A stretch of DNA of 64,000 nucleotides from Jannaschia sp. GRR-S6-38 (GTDB lineage: Bacteria; Pseudomonadota; Alphaproteobacteria; Rhodobacterales; Rhodobacteraceae): contig NZ_CP122537.1 of the NCBI RefSeq assembly GCF_029853695.1, positions 2,811,501 through 2,875,500 of the forward strand, given 5' to 3'. The position numbers and the translations under genes are program-made. Below, one piece after another: positions 21,734-31,079 of this stretch. The notes beneath the pieces were generated by a model. It did not search any database. It worked only from the letters and a program-made list of their open reading frames with translations, and was not told the DNA's origin. Within the stretch, counting starts at the first letter, position 1. Each line of letters begins with the position of its first letter.

Positions 21734-22384
21734 ATGTTCCGCCCCCTTATCGTCACCGGCCTCGCCTTCGCGGCGATGCTTGCCCAGCCCGCCGCCGCGC
21801 AGCTGTCCCAGATCGACCGCGCGACGATCAGCGCGATCGAGAACACGCTGTCGAACCGCCTGCCCGCGAAGGCGCTCGATCTCTGCGAGATCCCCCAATC
21901 GAAGTGGGACGCCGTTCTCGGCGAGCTGATGATGGGCGACTGGGTGATGACGAACGGCGTGGGCACCGCCACCGAAGGCAGCATGCAATACGACCTGACC
22001 GACGAGGAGATCACCCAGATCGAGGTGTTCCGCCAGTCGGGCCAGGGGATCGTGATCACCGGCGCGCCGCTGCCCGAGACGGTTCCGCTGCAGTTCTACA
22101 AGGGCGAGCTATGGCCCTTCACCGTCGATGGCGCGGTGCAGTTCCCCGGTCACGAGATCCTTTACGATACCGCGAACACGATGCCGCTCGACTGCGCCGC
22201 CGGCAATCTGCCGCGGCTGCGGGCGCAGGGGCCGATCAACCTGCCCGAGGGGGTCGGCGATTTCGATCTCTATCTCTACATCCTGAGCGAGCAGGAGGCC
22301 TATGGGGCGCACACGATGGATCTCGTGGCGCCCAACGGGCAAACGATCTCCATCGCCCGTTTCGTGAGCTTCGTCCGGCAGTAA
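21734..22384 (+). CDS. exported protein of unknown function
   Basis: A 216-residue protein with a Sec signal peptide (MFRPLIVTGLAFAAMLAQ ending AAAQ). The mature part is acidic, has two cysteines (LCEIP and LDCAAG) that could form one disulfide, and predicted beta strands toward the C-terminus ending TISIARFVSFVRQ. No family was recognised. A GAGGA site precedes the ATG, and a strong hairpin follows, so it is likely monocistronic. Confidence 0.75.
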   Translation: MFRPLIVTGLAFAAMLAQPAAAQLSQIDRATISAIENTLSNRLPAKALDLCEIPQSKWDAVLGELMMGDWVMTNGVGTATEGSMQYDLTDEEITQIEVFRQSGQGIVITGAPLPETVPLQFYKGELWPFTVDGAVQFPGHEILYDTANTMPLDCAAGNLPRLRAQGPINLPEGVGDFDLYLYILSEQEAYGAHTMDLVAPNGQTISIARFVSFVRQ

Positions 22385-22405
22385 CCCCCCCAGGTCCGGA
22401 CGCTC

Positions 22406-22433
22406 CGACGCCGCCCCGCAACGGGCGGCGTCG
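22406..22433 (+). terminator. hairpin after the exported-protein gene
   Basis: A perfect 11-bp stem (CGACGCCGCCC / GGGCGGCGTCG) with a six-base loop lies 21 bases after the stop. Only a weak T-run follows. Confidence 0.55.
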
Positions 22434-22610
22434 TCGCGTTCGGGGTTTCGCTTGCACGCGCCTTGCGCCGTCGCCAGACTGGCGGGACAAGACGGGAACA
22501 CCCCGCGCATTGACGCCGCCGCGCCGCGACCCCACCTGTGGGTCCGACACGGAAGGTTCCAGACGCCGCCGCGACCGGGGCACGGGACCTTTGCGAAAGG
22601 AAACGAGCAT

Positions 22611-25010
22611 ATGACCCATTCCACCCACCCCGTCCTGCCGTTGCGCGACATCGTGGTGTTTCCGCACATGATCGTCCCGCTCTTCGTGGGCCGCGAGAAG
22701 TCGGTCCGCGCGCTGGAGGAGGTGATGCAGGACGACAAGCAGATCCTGCTGTCCTCGCAGATCGATCCCTCCGCCGACGAGCCCGACTCCGAGGGCATCT
22801 ACCGCGTCGGCGTGCTGGCCAACGTGCTGCAGCTTCTCAAGCTGCCCGACGGCACCGTGAAGGTGCTGGTCGAGGGCCGGCGCCGCGTGAAGATCACGAA
22901 ATTCCTGGAGAACGAGAGCTTCTTCGAGGCCGAGGCCGAGGGCCTGATCGAGGAGCCGGGCGACGCTGCTACGAGCGAGGCGCTGATGCGCTCGGTCGCC
23001 GAGGAGTTCGAGCGTTACGCTAAGGTCAAGAAGAACATCCCCGAAGAGGCGCTGGGCGCCGTGGCCGAGTCGCGCGACGCGGCCAAGCTGGTCGATCTGG
23101 TTTCGGGTCACCTGGGCATCGAGGTCGCGCAGAAGCAGGAACTGCTGGAAGTGCTGACCGTCTCGGAGCGGCTGGAGAAGGTCTATGGCCTGATGCAGGG
23201 CGAGATGAGCGTGCTGCAGGTGGAAAAGCGCATCAAGTCCCGCGTGAAGTCGCAGATGGAGCGCACGCAGCGCGAGTACTATCTCAACGAGCAGATGAAG
23301 GCGATCCAGAAGGAGCTGGGCGACGGCGAGGACGGCCAGAACGAAGTGGCCGAGCTGGAGAAGCGCATCGCCGAGACCAAGTTCTCGAAGGAAGCGCGCG
23401 AGAAGGCCGAGGCCGAGCTCAAGAAGCTGAAGAACATGTCGCCGATGTCCGCCGAGGCCACGGTGGTGCGCAACTATCTCGACTGGCTGCTGGCGATCCC
23501 TTGGGGCACGAAATCCCGCGTCAAGAAGGACATCACCCGCGCGCAGGAGGTTCTCGACCGCGACCATTACGGGCTTGAGAAGGTCAAGGAGCGGATCGTC
23601 GAGTACCTTGCCGTGCAGGCGCGCTCGACCAAGCTGCGCGGCCCGATCCTGTGCCTCGTCGGCCCGCCGGGCGTCGGCAAGACCAGCTTGGGCAAGTCGG
23701 TGGCCAAGGCCACCGGGCGCGAGTTCATCCGCATCTCGCTGGGCGGCGTGCGCGACGAGTCCGAGATCCGCGGCCACCGCCGGACCTATATCGGCTCGAT
23801 GCCGGGCAAGATCATCCAGGCGCTGAAAAAGGCGAAGACCACGAACCCGCTCATCCTGCTCGACGAGATCGACAAGATGGGACAGGATTTCCGCGGCGAC
23901 CCGGCTTCGGCCATGCTGGAGGTGCTGGACCCCGAGCAGAACGCGACCTTCGTCGATCACTATCTCGAGGTCGAATACGACCTGTCGAACGTGATGTTCC
24001 TGACGACCGCGAACTCCTACAACATGCCCGGCCCGCTTCTGGACCGGATGGAGATCATCAGCCTCGCCGGCTACACGGAGGAGGAGAAGGTCGAGATCGC
24101 CAAGCAGCACCTGCTGCCCAAGCAGATCAAGGGTCACGGGCTGCGCAAGGGCGAATTCGAGATCAGCGACGACGCGCTGACGGCGATGGTCCGGGTCTAT
24201 ACCCGCGAGGCCGGCGTGCGGAACCTGGAGCGCGAGATCGCCAAGGTCGCGCGGAAGGCGGTCACCCGGATCGTGGGCAAGAAGGAGGACGCGATCCGCG
24301 TCACGGCCGACAATCTGGACGACTACCTCGGCGTGCCGAAATACCGCTACGGGCTGGCCGAGCAGGAGGACCAGGTCGGCGTCGTGACCGGGCTGGCCTA
24401 TACCTCGGTGGGCGGCGACCTTCTGCAGATCGAGGCGCTGCGCCTGCCCGGCAAGGGCCGGATGAAGACCACCGGCAAGCTGGGCGACGTGATGAAGGAA
24501 TCGATCGACGCCGCCTCGAGCTACGTGCGCTCGATCGCGCCGAAGATCGGGGTGAAGCCGCCCCGCTTCGACACGATGGACATCCACGTCCACGTGCCCG
24601 ACGGGGCCACGCCGAAGGACGGGCCCTCCGCGGGTCTGGCCATGGTGACCTCGATCGTGTCGGTCCTGACCCGCATCCCGGTGCGCCGCGACATCGCCAT
24701 GACCGGCGAGGTCAGCCTGCGGGGCAATGCCATGCCGATCGGCGGGCTGAAGGAGAAGCTGCTGGCCGCACTGCGCGGCGGGATCACCACCGTGCTGATC
24801 CCCGAGGAAAACGAGAAAGACCTCGCCGAGCTGCCCGACAGCGTGAAGAACGGCCTGGAGATCGTGCCGGTGAAGCATGTCTCGGACGTGCTGAAGATGG
24901 CCCTCGTCCGGGAGCCCGAGCCCATCGAATGGGACGAGGCCGCCGAGGAGGCCGCCGCGCTGGCATCCAAGGCGAAGGAGGATACGGGTCAGGGCGCCAC
25001 GGCGCACTGA
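22611..25010 (+). CDS. lon: ATP-dependent protease Lon
   Basis: A 799-residue cytoplasmic AAA+ serine protease that removes misfolded and regulatory proteins. Domains in order: LON substrate domain starting [12 protein letters not shown]; a coiled-coil region; AAA+ with Walker [10 protein letters not shown] and Walker [11 protein letters not shown]; protease domain with Ser near 673 in KDGPSAG and Lys near 716 in GGLKEK. Length is standard. An AAAGGAAACGA site precedes the ATG at 22611; the frame stays open upstream but without family similarity. Lon is usually heat-shock controlled; I could not identify a convincing sigma-32 promoter. Confidence 0.98.
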   Translation: MTHSTHPVLPLRDIVVFPHMIVPLFVGREKSVRALEEVMQDDKQILLSSQIDPSADEPDSEGIYRVGVLANVLQLLKLPDGTVKVLVEGRRRVKITKFLENESFFEAEAEGLIEEPGDAATSEALMRSVAEEFERYAKVKKNIPEEALGAVAESRDAAKLVDLVSGHLGIEVAQKQELLEVLTVSERLEKVYGLMQGEMSVLQVEKRIKSRVKSQMERTQREYYLNEQMKAIQKELGDGEDGQNEVAELEKRIAETKFSKEAREKAEAELKKLKNMSPMSAEATVVRNYLDWLLAIPWGTKSRVKKDITRAQEVLDRDHYGLEKVKERIVEYLAVQARSTKLRGPILCLVGPPGVGKTSLGKSVAKATGREFIRISLGGVRDESEIRGHRRTYIGSMPGKIIQALKKAKTTNPLILLDEIDKMGQDFRGDPASAMLEVLDPEQNATFVDHYLEVEYDLSNVMFLTTANSYNMPGPLLDRMEIISLAGYTEEEKVEIAKQHLLPKQIKGHGLRKGEFEISDDALTAMVRVYTREAGVRNLEREIAKVARKAVTRIVGKKEDAIRVTADNLDDYLGVPKYRYGLAEQEDQVGVVTGLAYTSVGGDLLQIEALRLPGKGRMKTTGKLGDVMKESIDAASSYVRSIAPKIGVKPPRFDTMDIHVHVPDGATPKDGPSAGLAMVTSIVSVLTRIPVRRDIAMTGEVSLRGNAMPIGGLKEKLLAALRGGITTVLIPEENEKDLAELPDSVKNGLEIVPVKHVSDVLKMALVREPEPIEWDEAAEEAAALASKAKEDTGQGATAH

Positions 25011-25034
25011 CCGGCCGCTTGATCGCAGGGAATG

Positions 25035-25065
25035 CGGGCGCGTCCTTCGGGGCGCGCCCGTTTTT
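25035..25065 (+). terminator. rho-independent terminator of lon
   Basis: Stem CGGGCGCG / CGCGCCCG with a ten-base loop followed immediately by TTTTT, 24 bases after the lon stop. Confidence 0.85.
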
Positions 25066-25195
25066 CGTGACCGGTCGGCGCGGATCGGCCGGACCGGGCC
25101 GCCGGCGCGATCCGTTGACGGGCATCAAGGCGGTTCGCGATCCGATCCCTAGCGTGTATGCATGTCACCAACGCAACGCAGGAGAGGGACGCGCC

Positions 25196-25483
25196 ATGAT
25201 GACCCGCGAGGAATATCTCGAGAAGGCCCGGACGCAGGTCCGGGACTGGAATGCGGAGATCGAGAAGATGCAGGCCCGGATGCGCGAGGCCGAGGCCGAG
25301 GCGAAGACGCGGTTCGAGACCAACCTCGCCGAGATGCGCAAGCGCCGCGACGAGGCCGAGGTGCAGGTCAAGAAGATGGAGAAGGCCGGCGATCAGGCCT
25401 GGGACGACCTGCGCGCCGGGTTCGAGAAGTCGTGGGACGACATGCAATCGGCTTTCCGCACCGCGATGGGGCGCTTCAAGTAA
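25196..25483 (+). CDS. small coiled-coil protein
   Basis: A 95-residue, highly charged, almost wholly helical protein with heptad patterns through residues 5-70 (EIEKMQARMREAEAEAKT and MRKRRDEAEVQVKKMEKA) and an amphipathic C-terminal helix (SAFRTAMGRFK). No signal peptide. Similar short coiled-coil proteins occur in many proteobacteria and are sometimes annotated as stress-related, without known function. A GGAGAGGGA site precedes an ATGATG start. Its separate position after the lon terminator points to its own promoter. Confidence 0.8.
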   Translation: MMTREEYLEKARTQVRDWNAEIEKMQARMREAEAEAKTRFETNLAEMRKRRDEAEVQVKKMEKAGDQAWDDLRAGFEKSWDDMQSAFRTAMGRFK

Positions 25484-25544
25484 CGCGCGCGCGCGGCCCC
25501 CGGCGCCCGAAGGCGCCGGAGGATCCGTCGCGACGGGCCGGGGC

Positions 25545-27752
25545 TCAGCGTTCGATCGCGCCCAGCAAGTTCGCGTGGTCGTCGGTCCAGGCGGCGCCGG
25601 CCGCATGCGGCACGGCCACCCAGCCGTCCCGCGCGGCCAGCTCGGCGATGGAGGCGGCGTTGCGCGACATCACCGCGACCTGGCTGCCATTCGCGCCGGC
25701 CACGTCGATGCCCGGCTCGACCGTCGCCTCGCGGTAGGCGACCTGCAGCCCCGCGTCCCGCGCCAGCCGGCTGAGCGGCGGCAGCAGGTCGTAATAGCGG
25801 TTCGAGATGTGGAAGACGAGCCGGCCCTCGGGGGCGAGACGGTCGAGATAGATCGCCATTGCCTCGGCCGTGAGCAGGTGCACGGGCACCGAGTCCGAGC
25901 TGTAGGCGTCGAGGACGAGCACGTCGAATTGCATCGCCTGACGCTCCAGCACCAGCCGGGCGTCGCCCAGGTGGATCGGCGCGTCGGGGGCGCAGTCGGG
26001 CATGAAGGTGAAGAGGTCGCGATCGGTGGCGATGCGGATGACCTCGGCGTCGATCTCGTAGAAATCCCAGCTCTGGCCGGGCTCCGCGTAGCAGGCCAGC
26101 GCGCCGATCCCGAGGCCCACCACACCGATGCGCGCATCTGCGGGCAGGCCGGGGTCGGTCACCATCTGCGCCATCGGGCTGCGCGGGTGGTAGTAGGAGC
26201 GCGGGATCAGGCGGCCTTCGTCGCCCGTCCATTGCATGCCGTGGATCGTGGTGCCGTTGGTGTAGAGCCGCAGGCCGTTCGCGTCGCGCACCACATGGGC
26301 GCCGAAGAAGCTGCGATCCTGCAGGATCGGGGCCGATCCGTTGCCGATGATCGCGGTGCCGACGGCGAGGGCGGTGACGGCCACCGGGATCGAGAGCGGC
26401 ATCCGCCGCCCGAACCAGAGCCCCAGCAGGACCACTGCGGCGAGGATGAAATCCATCGCGCGATCGGCCTGCACACCATCTGGCCGGTTGGTCGCGAGCG
26501 CGAGCGCCAGGGCGGCGATCGTGATGCCCCAGGTGGCGGCGCGCGGCGCGCGGATGATCGGGCCGCCCAGCACCAGCAGGGAGACCGCGATCACGGTCAG
26601 CGGGATCTCGAGCAGCGTGTCGAAGAGCGCGGGCGCAAGCAGCGAGTTGAATAGCCCGCCCAGCGCGCCGCCCACTGACATGACGACGTAGAAGACCGTC
26701 AGCCGCGCCGCCTCGGGCCGCGCCTTGTAGAGCGCGCGATGCGCCTTCATCGCGATGAAGAACAGCGCCAGGCAGAGCAGCACCGCGCCCAGCGGCGAGA
26801 AGCTCTTGACCATCAGGCGGTTGGACAGGAAGGCGAGGATCGCGAGGCCGACGATGAACAGGCTGTCGATCGCCCGGTCCGAGATCAGCGGCCGGTTGGT
26901 GAAGGTCAGCACGAAGGTGAGGATGTAGAGCGAGAGCGGCACCGCCCAGACCAGCGGGATCGAGCCCAGGTCGATGCTGATCTTGGTCGTCACCACCAGC
27001 ATGGTCGAGGAGGGCACGAAGGCCAGCCCCAGCCAAAGCGCCACGCGCTTGAGATCGATGGGCGCGGCTGGGGCCGCCGCCTCGGCCGTCGCGGCGCGCG
27101 CCGGCGCAGTGCGACGGACCAGGAGGCCCGAGGCCAGCACCATGCCGCCCAGAAGGACGAAGCCCGCCGACCAGACGAGACCGGTGGCCGAGCCGCCGAG
27201 GAAGGGCTCGGCGAGGAGCGGGAAGGCCAGGAGCGAGATCAGCGATCCGGCATTCGAGGCGGCATAGAGGAAATAGGGGTCGTCGGCCGATGGCCCGTCG
27301 CTGCGCGCGTACCAGGCCTGGATCAGCGGCGCGTTGGCCGAGAGCATCGCGAAGGGCACCCCCACCCCCGCCGCGAAGAGCATCAGGGTCTGCCAGGGCA
27401 GCGAGCCGCCCGGCTCGGGCGTCCAGCCCGCGGGGACCGAGAGCGGCAGAAAGATCAACGCCGCGCCCCAGATGCACAGATGGATGGCGAGCTGGCCGCG
27501 TTGCGGCACGTAGCGCACCAGGAGGTGGGCATAGAGATAGCCGCCGATCAGCACCGTCTGGAAGAACAGCATGGCCGTGGTCCAGACGGCCGGCGCGCCG
27601 CCCAGGAGCGGCAGGACCAGCTTCGCGAAGAGCGGCTGGACGAGGAACAGGAGGCTCGCGCTGAGGAAGATCGTCAGCGTGAAGATCGCCGCCGCCGGCA
27701 GGCGCCGGGATTTCGGCGCGGCGATCGGGGCGGCGGAGCTGGCGTCGGTCAT
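25545..27752 (-). CDS. fused polytopic membrane / spermidine-synthase-like protein
   Basis: A 735-residue protein. The first 450 residues hold about a dozen transmembrane helices of MFS character, starting ALFLVQP-like segment SLLFLVQPLFAKLVLPLLGG. The C-terminal 250 residues form a cytoplasmic spermidine-synthase-like Rossmann domain with VVGLGIGALA, acidic YEIDAEVI, LGDARLVLE and LVLDAYSSDSVPVHLLT. This fused family is widespread; whether it makes polyamines, transports them or modifies another substrate is not known. ATG at 27752 is preferred to the GTG five codons upstream because of a GTGAGG site. Confidence 0.85.
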   Translation of the reverse strand: MTDASSAAPIAAPKSRRLPAAAIFTLTIFLSASLLFLVQPLFAKLVLPLLGGAPAVWTTAMLFFQTVLIGGYLYAHLLVRYVPQRGQLAIHLCIWGAALIFLPLSVPAGWTPEPGGSLPWQTLMLFAAGVGVPFAMLSANAPLIQAWYARSDGPSADDPYFLYAASNAGSLISLLAFPLLAEPFLGGSATGLVWSAGFVLLGGMVLASGLLVRRTAPARAATAEAAAPAAPIDLKRVALWLGLAFVPSSTMLVVTTKISIDLGSIPLVWAVPLSLYILTFVLTFTNRPLISDRAIDSLFIVGLAILAFLSNRLMVKSFSPLGAVLLCLALFFIAMKAHRALYKARPEAARLTVFYVVMSVGGALGGLFNSLLAPALFDTLLEIPLTVIAVSLLVLGGPIIRAPRAATWGITIAALALALATNRPDGVQADRAMDFILAAVVLLGLWFGRRMPLSIPVAVTALAVGTAIIGNGSAPILQDRSFFGAHVVRDANGLRLYTNGTTIHGMQWTGDEGRLIPRSYYHPRSPMAQMVTDPGLPADARIGVVGLGIGALACYAEPGQSWDFYEIDAEVIRIATDRDLFTFMPDCAPDAPIHLGDARLVLERQAMQFDVLVLDAYSSDSVPVHLLTAEAMAIYLDRLAPEGRLVFHISNRYYDLLPPLSRLARDAGLQVAYREATVEPGIDVAGANGSQVAVMSRNAASIAELAARDGWVAVPHAAGAAWTDDHANLLGAIER

Positions 27753-27918
27753 CGGGGGCGGCCTCACGAGAAACGGGTTTGTGTCATCGTTCCCGTTGGC
27801 AGGACAATCCGACCCGATTGTGGCGCATATGCGGAATCTCGGGGATCGATGGCCGCGATGCGGCGGGGTTCGATGCCTCTTGCGAGGGGGTGCGGCCTGC
27901 GCTATCCGGGCGCCCGTC

Positions 27919-27993
27919 GGGTGATTAGCTCAGTGGTAGAGCGCTTCGTTCACATCGAAGATGTCGGGGGTTCAAATCCCTCATCACCCACCA
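27919..27993 (+). tRNA. tRNA-Val (CAC)
   Basis: A complete 75-base cloverleaf with encoded CCA. Acceptor stem GGGTGAT / ATCACCC, anticodon loop TTCACAT giving anticodon CAC, T arm GGGGGTTCAAATCCC. Reads GUG. Confidence 0.97.
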
Positions 27994-28018
27994 TTCCCTT
28001 CCCGACCGCGCGGATGCG

Positions 28019-28540
28019 ATGCCCGAGTATTTCATCCTGCGCCACGGCCAGACCGAGTGGAACCTGGAGCGTCGCCTCCAGGGCACGCTGGACTCGCGCC
28101 TGACGCCGCTTGGCCGCGTGCAGGCGGCGCGGCAGGGGGCGATCCTGCGCGCCCATGGCATCGCCGCTCCCGTCTTCGTCAGCCCCCGCGGCCGGGCGCG
28201 GGCGACGGCGGCGCTGGCAGGGCTCTCGGGGCGGATCGAGCCGCGGCTGGCCGAGATCGGGCTGGGCGATTGGCAGGGCCTGCTGATGGCCGAGCTGCCC
28301 GCGGGATCCGGCGTCGACTGGAAATTCGCGGCCCCGGGCGGCGAGAGCCGGGCGGCGCTTGAAGCCCGGGTCGCGTCGCTGCTGGAGGACCTGCCGGCGC
28401 GCGCGATCCTGGTCACCCACGGCGTGCTTGGCATGGCGCTGCGCGCGCGGCTTCTGGGGGGCGCCGACTGGGACGCGCTGGCCGAGCCGCAGGGCGTCGT
28501 CATCCACACCCGCGACGGGGTCGAGCGCATCCTGCGCTGA
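28019..28540 (+). CDS. histidine phosphatase superfamily protein
   Basis: A 173-residue phosphoglycerate-mutase-like phosphatase. The catalytic RHGQTEWN motif is at residues 8-15, with the second catalytic His in VTHGVLG near the C-terminus. The length and motif spacing suit a small broad-specificity phosphatase or an alpha-ribazole-phosphatase-like enzyme rather than a glycolytic mutase. It is enclosed by two tRNA-Val genes, 25 bases after one and 52 before the other, so it may share their transcript. Confidence 0.88.
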   Translation: MPEYFILRHGQTEWNLERRLQGTLDSRLTPLGRVQAARQGAILRAHGIAAPVFVSPRGRARATAALAGLSGRIEPRLAEIGLGDWQGLLMAELPAGSGVDWKFAAPGGESRAALEARVASLLEDLPARAILVTHGVLGMALRARLLGGADWDALAEPQGVVIHTRDGVERILR

Positions 28541-28592
28541 GGCCGCGCGCTTGCGACGCCGGCCGGCTTGGGCTAGGCCGCGCTCGGGTTCC

Positions 28593-28668
28593 GGGTGGTT
28601 AGCTCAGTTGGTAGAGCGTCTCGTTTACACCGAGGATGTCGGGGGTTCGAGCCCCTCACCACCCACCA
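28593..28668 (+). tRNA. tRNA-Val (TAC)
   Basis: A complete 76-base cloverleaf with encoded CCA. Acceptor stem GGGTGGT / ACCACCC, anticodon loop TTTACAC giving anticodon TAC, T loop TTCGAGC. Reads GUA and other Val codons by wobble. Confidence 0.97.
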
Positions 28669-28758
28669 CGACCCCCGCCGCGGACGCCTGCCGCCGGGGC
28701 GGCCAGGCCCCCGTTTCGAGGCTCAGCCCTTCGCAAGCTAGAGCGCGACCGGCGCCCT

Positions 28759-29514
28759 TCAGGCGCGCAGGGCCGGAAGGCCGATGCCCGCCGCCTCGAA
28801 CCCGCCATCGACAGCCAGCCGCTGGCCGGTCACGAAGCTGGCCTTGTCCGAGCAGAGCCAGAGGATCGCCTCCGCGATCTCCCGCTCCTGACCGTAGCGG
28901 CAGAGCGGGATGGCGTCGTGATAGGCGTCGATGATCTCCTGGGTGTGCACGGCCATAGCCAGCTTGGTGCGCACCGGGCCGGGGCAGACGCAATTCACGC
29001 GGATGCCGTATTCGCCCAGCTCGACGGCCTGCTGCTGGGTCAGATGGGCGACCCCGGCCTTGGAGGTGCCGTAGGCCACGCGCAGCGTCGAGGCCCGCAG
29101 CGCGCTGATCGAGGCGATGTTCACGATGGCGCCGCGTGTGGCCTTCAGCGCGGGCAGGAAGGCCTGGCTCATCAGGAAGGTGCCGTCGAGATTGACGGCC
29201 ATGACCGCGCGCCAGCGCTCGAAATCATGCGCGTCGAGCGGTCCGAAATCGGCGATGCCCGCATTGTTGACCAGCGCGTCGACCCGGCCCAGCGCGGCCT
29301 CGACCGTGCCGACCAGTCGGGCCACGGCGTCGGGATCGGCGATGTCGCAGGGCAAGGCATGGGCGCGCTCGTCGCCCAGCGCCGCAGCGGCGCGGGCCAG
29401 CTCCTCTTCGTCGATATCGACCAGCGCCACCTGGCGGCCCTCGGCCAGGAACAGTTTCGCCGTCGCCAGCCCGATGCCGCGGGCCGCGCCCGTCACGATC
29501 GCCGTCTTCTCCAC
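28759..29514 (-). CDS. short-chain dehydrogenase/reductase
   Basis: A 251-residue classical SDR oxidoreductase. Cofactor motif TGAARGIG near the N-terminus, acidic VDIDEEE at the end of strand 2 favouring NAD, NNAG, catalytic Ser in ASISALRAS, YGTSK with catalytic Tyr and Lys, and CPGPVRT. C-terminal VTGQRLAVDGG is standard. A GTG start at 29514 follows GGGAGGA closely; no ATG fits. The natural substrate cannot be inferred. Convergent with the second tRNA-Val. Confidence 0.9.
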   Translation of the reverse strand: MEKTAIVTGAARGIGLATAKLFLAEGRQVALVDIDEEELARAAAALGDERAHALPCDIADPDAVARLVGTVEAALGRVDALVNNAGIADFGPLDAHDFERWRAVMAVNLDGTFLMSQAFLPALKATRGAIVNIASISALRASTLRVAYGTSKAGVAHLTQQQAVELGEYGIRVNCVCPGPVRTKLAMAVHTQEIIDAYHDAIPLCRYGQEREIAEAILWLCSDKASFVTGQRLAVDGGFEAAGIGLPALRA

Positions 29515-29639
29515 CCTGTCCTCCCTCGCATCCCCGCCCGGTCTGGCGGCAGCGGTCGGTCCGCGCAAGTCCCGTGCGCCGATGCGGGGATGCGCGGCGC
29601 GGGCGATGGGCCTAGCATCGGTGCCGGAAAGGAGACGCC

Positions 29640-30578
29640 ATGAGCTGGAACCCCGCGCTGGACCCGCATTGCCCCATGGGCGACGAGGTCGACGCCATCG
29701 AGACCGTCATCGTGCCCCGCGCCCGCGACCTGGGCGGCTTCGAGGTGCGCCGCGCGCTGCCCGCACCCGCGCGCCGGATGGTCGGCCCCTTCATCTTCTT
29801 CGACCAGATGGGACCGGCGGAATTCCTGCCGTCGCGTGGTATGGACGTGCGGCCGCATCCCCATATCGGGCTGGCCACAATCTCCTATCTGTTCCGCGGC
29901 CGGATGCATCATCGCGACAGCCTGGGCACGGATGCCTGGATCGAGCCCGGGGCCGTAAACTGGATGGTCGCGGGGCATGGCATCACCCATTCCGAGCGCA
30001 CCGACGACGCGACGCAGACCGACCCGATGCCCTTCTTCGGGATCCAGACATGGGTGGCGCTGCCCAAGGATCACGAGGATCGCGCGCCGGCCTTCGAACA
30101 TGCGCCGGCCGATGCGCTGCCGATGCTCGACGGCGAGGGCAAGGCGGTGCGGTTGATCCTGGGCGAGGCCTGGGGCGCGCGGGCGCCGGTGGAGACGGCC
30201 TCCGCGATGTTCTACGCCGATGCCGTGCTGCAGCCGCACGCGGCGATCCCGCTGCCCGACAATCACGAGGACCGGGGCGTCTATGTCGTCGAGGGCGAGG
30301 TCGCCATCGCCGGCGAGACCTTCGAGGCCGGGCGGATGATGGTCTTCCGCCCCGGCGACCGGCTGTCGCTGAAGGCGGGGGCGGCGGGGGCGCGGGTGAT
30401 GCTGCTCGGCGGCGACACCCTGGAGGGGCCGCGCTTCATCTGGTGGAATTTCGTCGCCTCCTCGCAGGACCGGATCGACGCCGCGAAGGAGGCCTGGCGC
30501 GCGGGCGACTGGCGGCATGGCCGGTTCCAGCTCCCGCCCGGCGACGATGCGGAGCATATCCCGCTGCCGGACCGGTAA
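29640..30578 (+). CDS. pirin-family cupin protein
   Basis: A 312-residue bicupin of the pirin family. The N-terminal cupin holds the metal-binding pattern RPHPHIGLATISYLFRG and later HGITHSER, matching the three-His/one-Glu iron site; the C-terminal cupin is recognisable in GVYVVEGEVAIAGETF. Bacterial pirins include quercetinases and regulatory partners of metabolic enzymes. An AAGGAGA site precedes the ATG. Divergent from the SDR gene with 125 bases between starts. Confidence 0.92.
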   Translation: MSWNPALDPHCPMGDEVDAIETVIVPRARDLGGFEVRRALPAPARRMVGPFIFFDQMGPAEFLPSRGMDVRPHPHIGLATISYLFRGRMHHRDSLGTDAWIEPGAVNWMVAGHGITHSERTDDATQTDPMPFFGIQTWVALPKDHEDRAPAFEHAPADALPMLDGEGKAVRLILGEAWGARAPVETASAMFYADAVLQPHAAIPLPDNHEDRGVYVVEGEVAIAGETFEAGRMMVFRPGDRLSLKAGAAGARVMLLGGDTLEGPRFIWWNFVASSQDRIDAAKEAWRAGDWRHGRFQLPPGDDAEHIPLPDR

Positions 30579-30691
30579 GGCGCCGCGCGGGGCCGGCCGG
30601 GCGGCCTGCGACAATCCCGTCCGGGGCCGCTTGACGCGCCCGGATCGCGGCCTTACACCCCCGCTCACGCCGGGAACGGCGGGCAAGCTGC

Positions 30692-30768
30692 GCGGTTGTA
30701 GCTCAGTTGGTTAGAGTACCGGCCTGTCACGCCGGGGGTCGCGGGTTCGAGCCCCGTCAACCGCGCCA
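30692..30768 (+). tRNA. tRNA-Asp (GTC), copy 1
   Basis: A 77-base cloverleaf with encoded CCA. Acceptor stem GCGGTTG / CAACCGC, anticodon loop CTGTCAC giving anticodon GTC, T arm CGGGTTCGAGCCCCG. First of three identical copies at a 106-base period. Confidence 0.97.
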
Positions 30769-30797
30769 CTCGCTTGCCCAAACCTCCCGTCCGATGC

Positions 30798-30874
30798 GCG
30801 GTTGTAGCTCAGTTGGTTAGAGTACCGGCCTGTCACGCCGGGGGTCGCGGGTTCGAGCCCCGTCAACCGCGCCA
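30798..30874 (+). tRNA. tRNA-Asp (GTC), copy 2
   Basis: Identical to copy 1. The 29-base spacers after copies 1 and 2 are also identical, showing that tRNA plus spacer was duplicated as a unit. Confidence 0.97.
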
Positions 30875-30903
30875 CTCGCTTGCCCAAACCTCCCGTCCGA
30901 TGC

Positions 30904-30980
30904 GCGGTTGTAGCTCAGTTGGTTAGAGTACCGGCCTGTCACGCCGGGGGTCGCGGGTTCGAGCCCCGTCAACCGCGCCA
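30904..30980 (+). tRNA. tRNA-Asp (GTC), copy 3
   Basis: Identical to copies 1 and 2 up to CCA; the sequence after it differs, marking the end of the tandem repeat. The array converges with mmsB. Confidence 0.97.
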
Positions 30981-31079
30981 CTAATTTCCATCCTTGCACG
31001 AACGCCCTCCGGGCTCGCCGACCGCGGCTGGCGCTGCCGGAGCGCCGGACCACCGGGCAGGGTGCCTGTTTCAGTGCGC

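Larger units (their letters stand above)
30692..30980 (+). repeat. tandem 106-bp repeat containing tRNA-Asp
   Basis: Two full 106-base units (tRNA plus 29-base spacer) and a third tRNA without the spacer, apparently without mismatch. The lack of divergence implies recent duplication or ongoing gene conversion. Confidence 0.95.

Noticed and set aside
22441..22610. Heat-shock sigma-32 promoter for lon
   Set aside because: CTTG sequences are present near 22451 and 22462, but no acceptable -10 element follows at the required spacing.
30692..30980. tRNA-Asp array as an integration site for a genomic island
   Set aside because: No integrase, no direct-repeat remnant of a tRNA 3' end beyond the array, and the flanking genes are ordinary metabolism.
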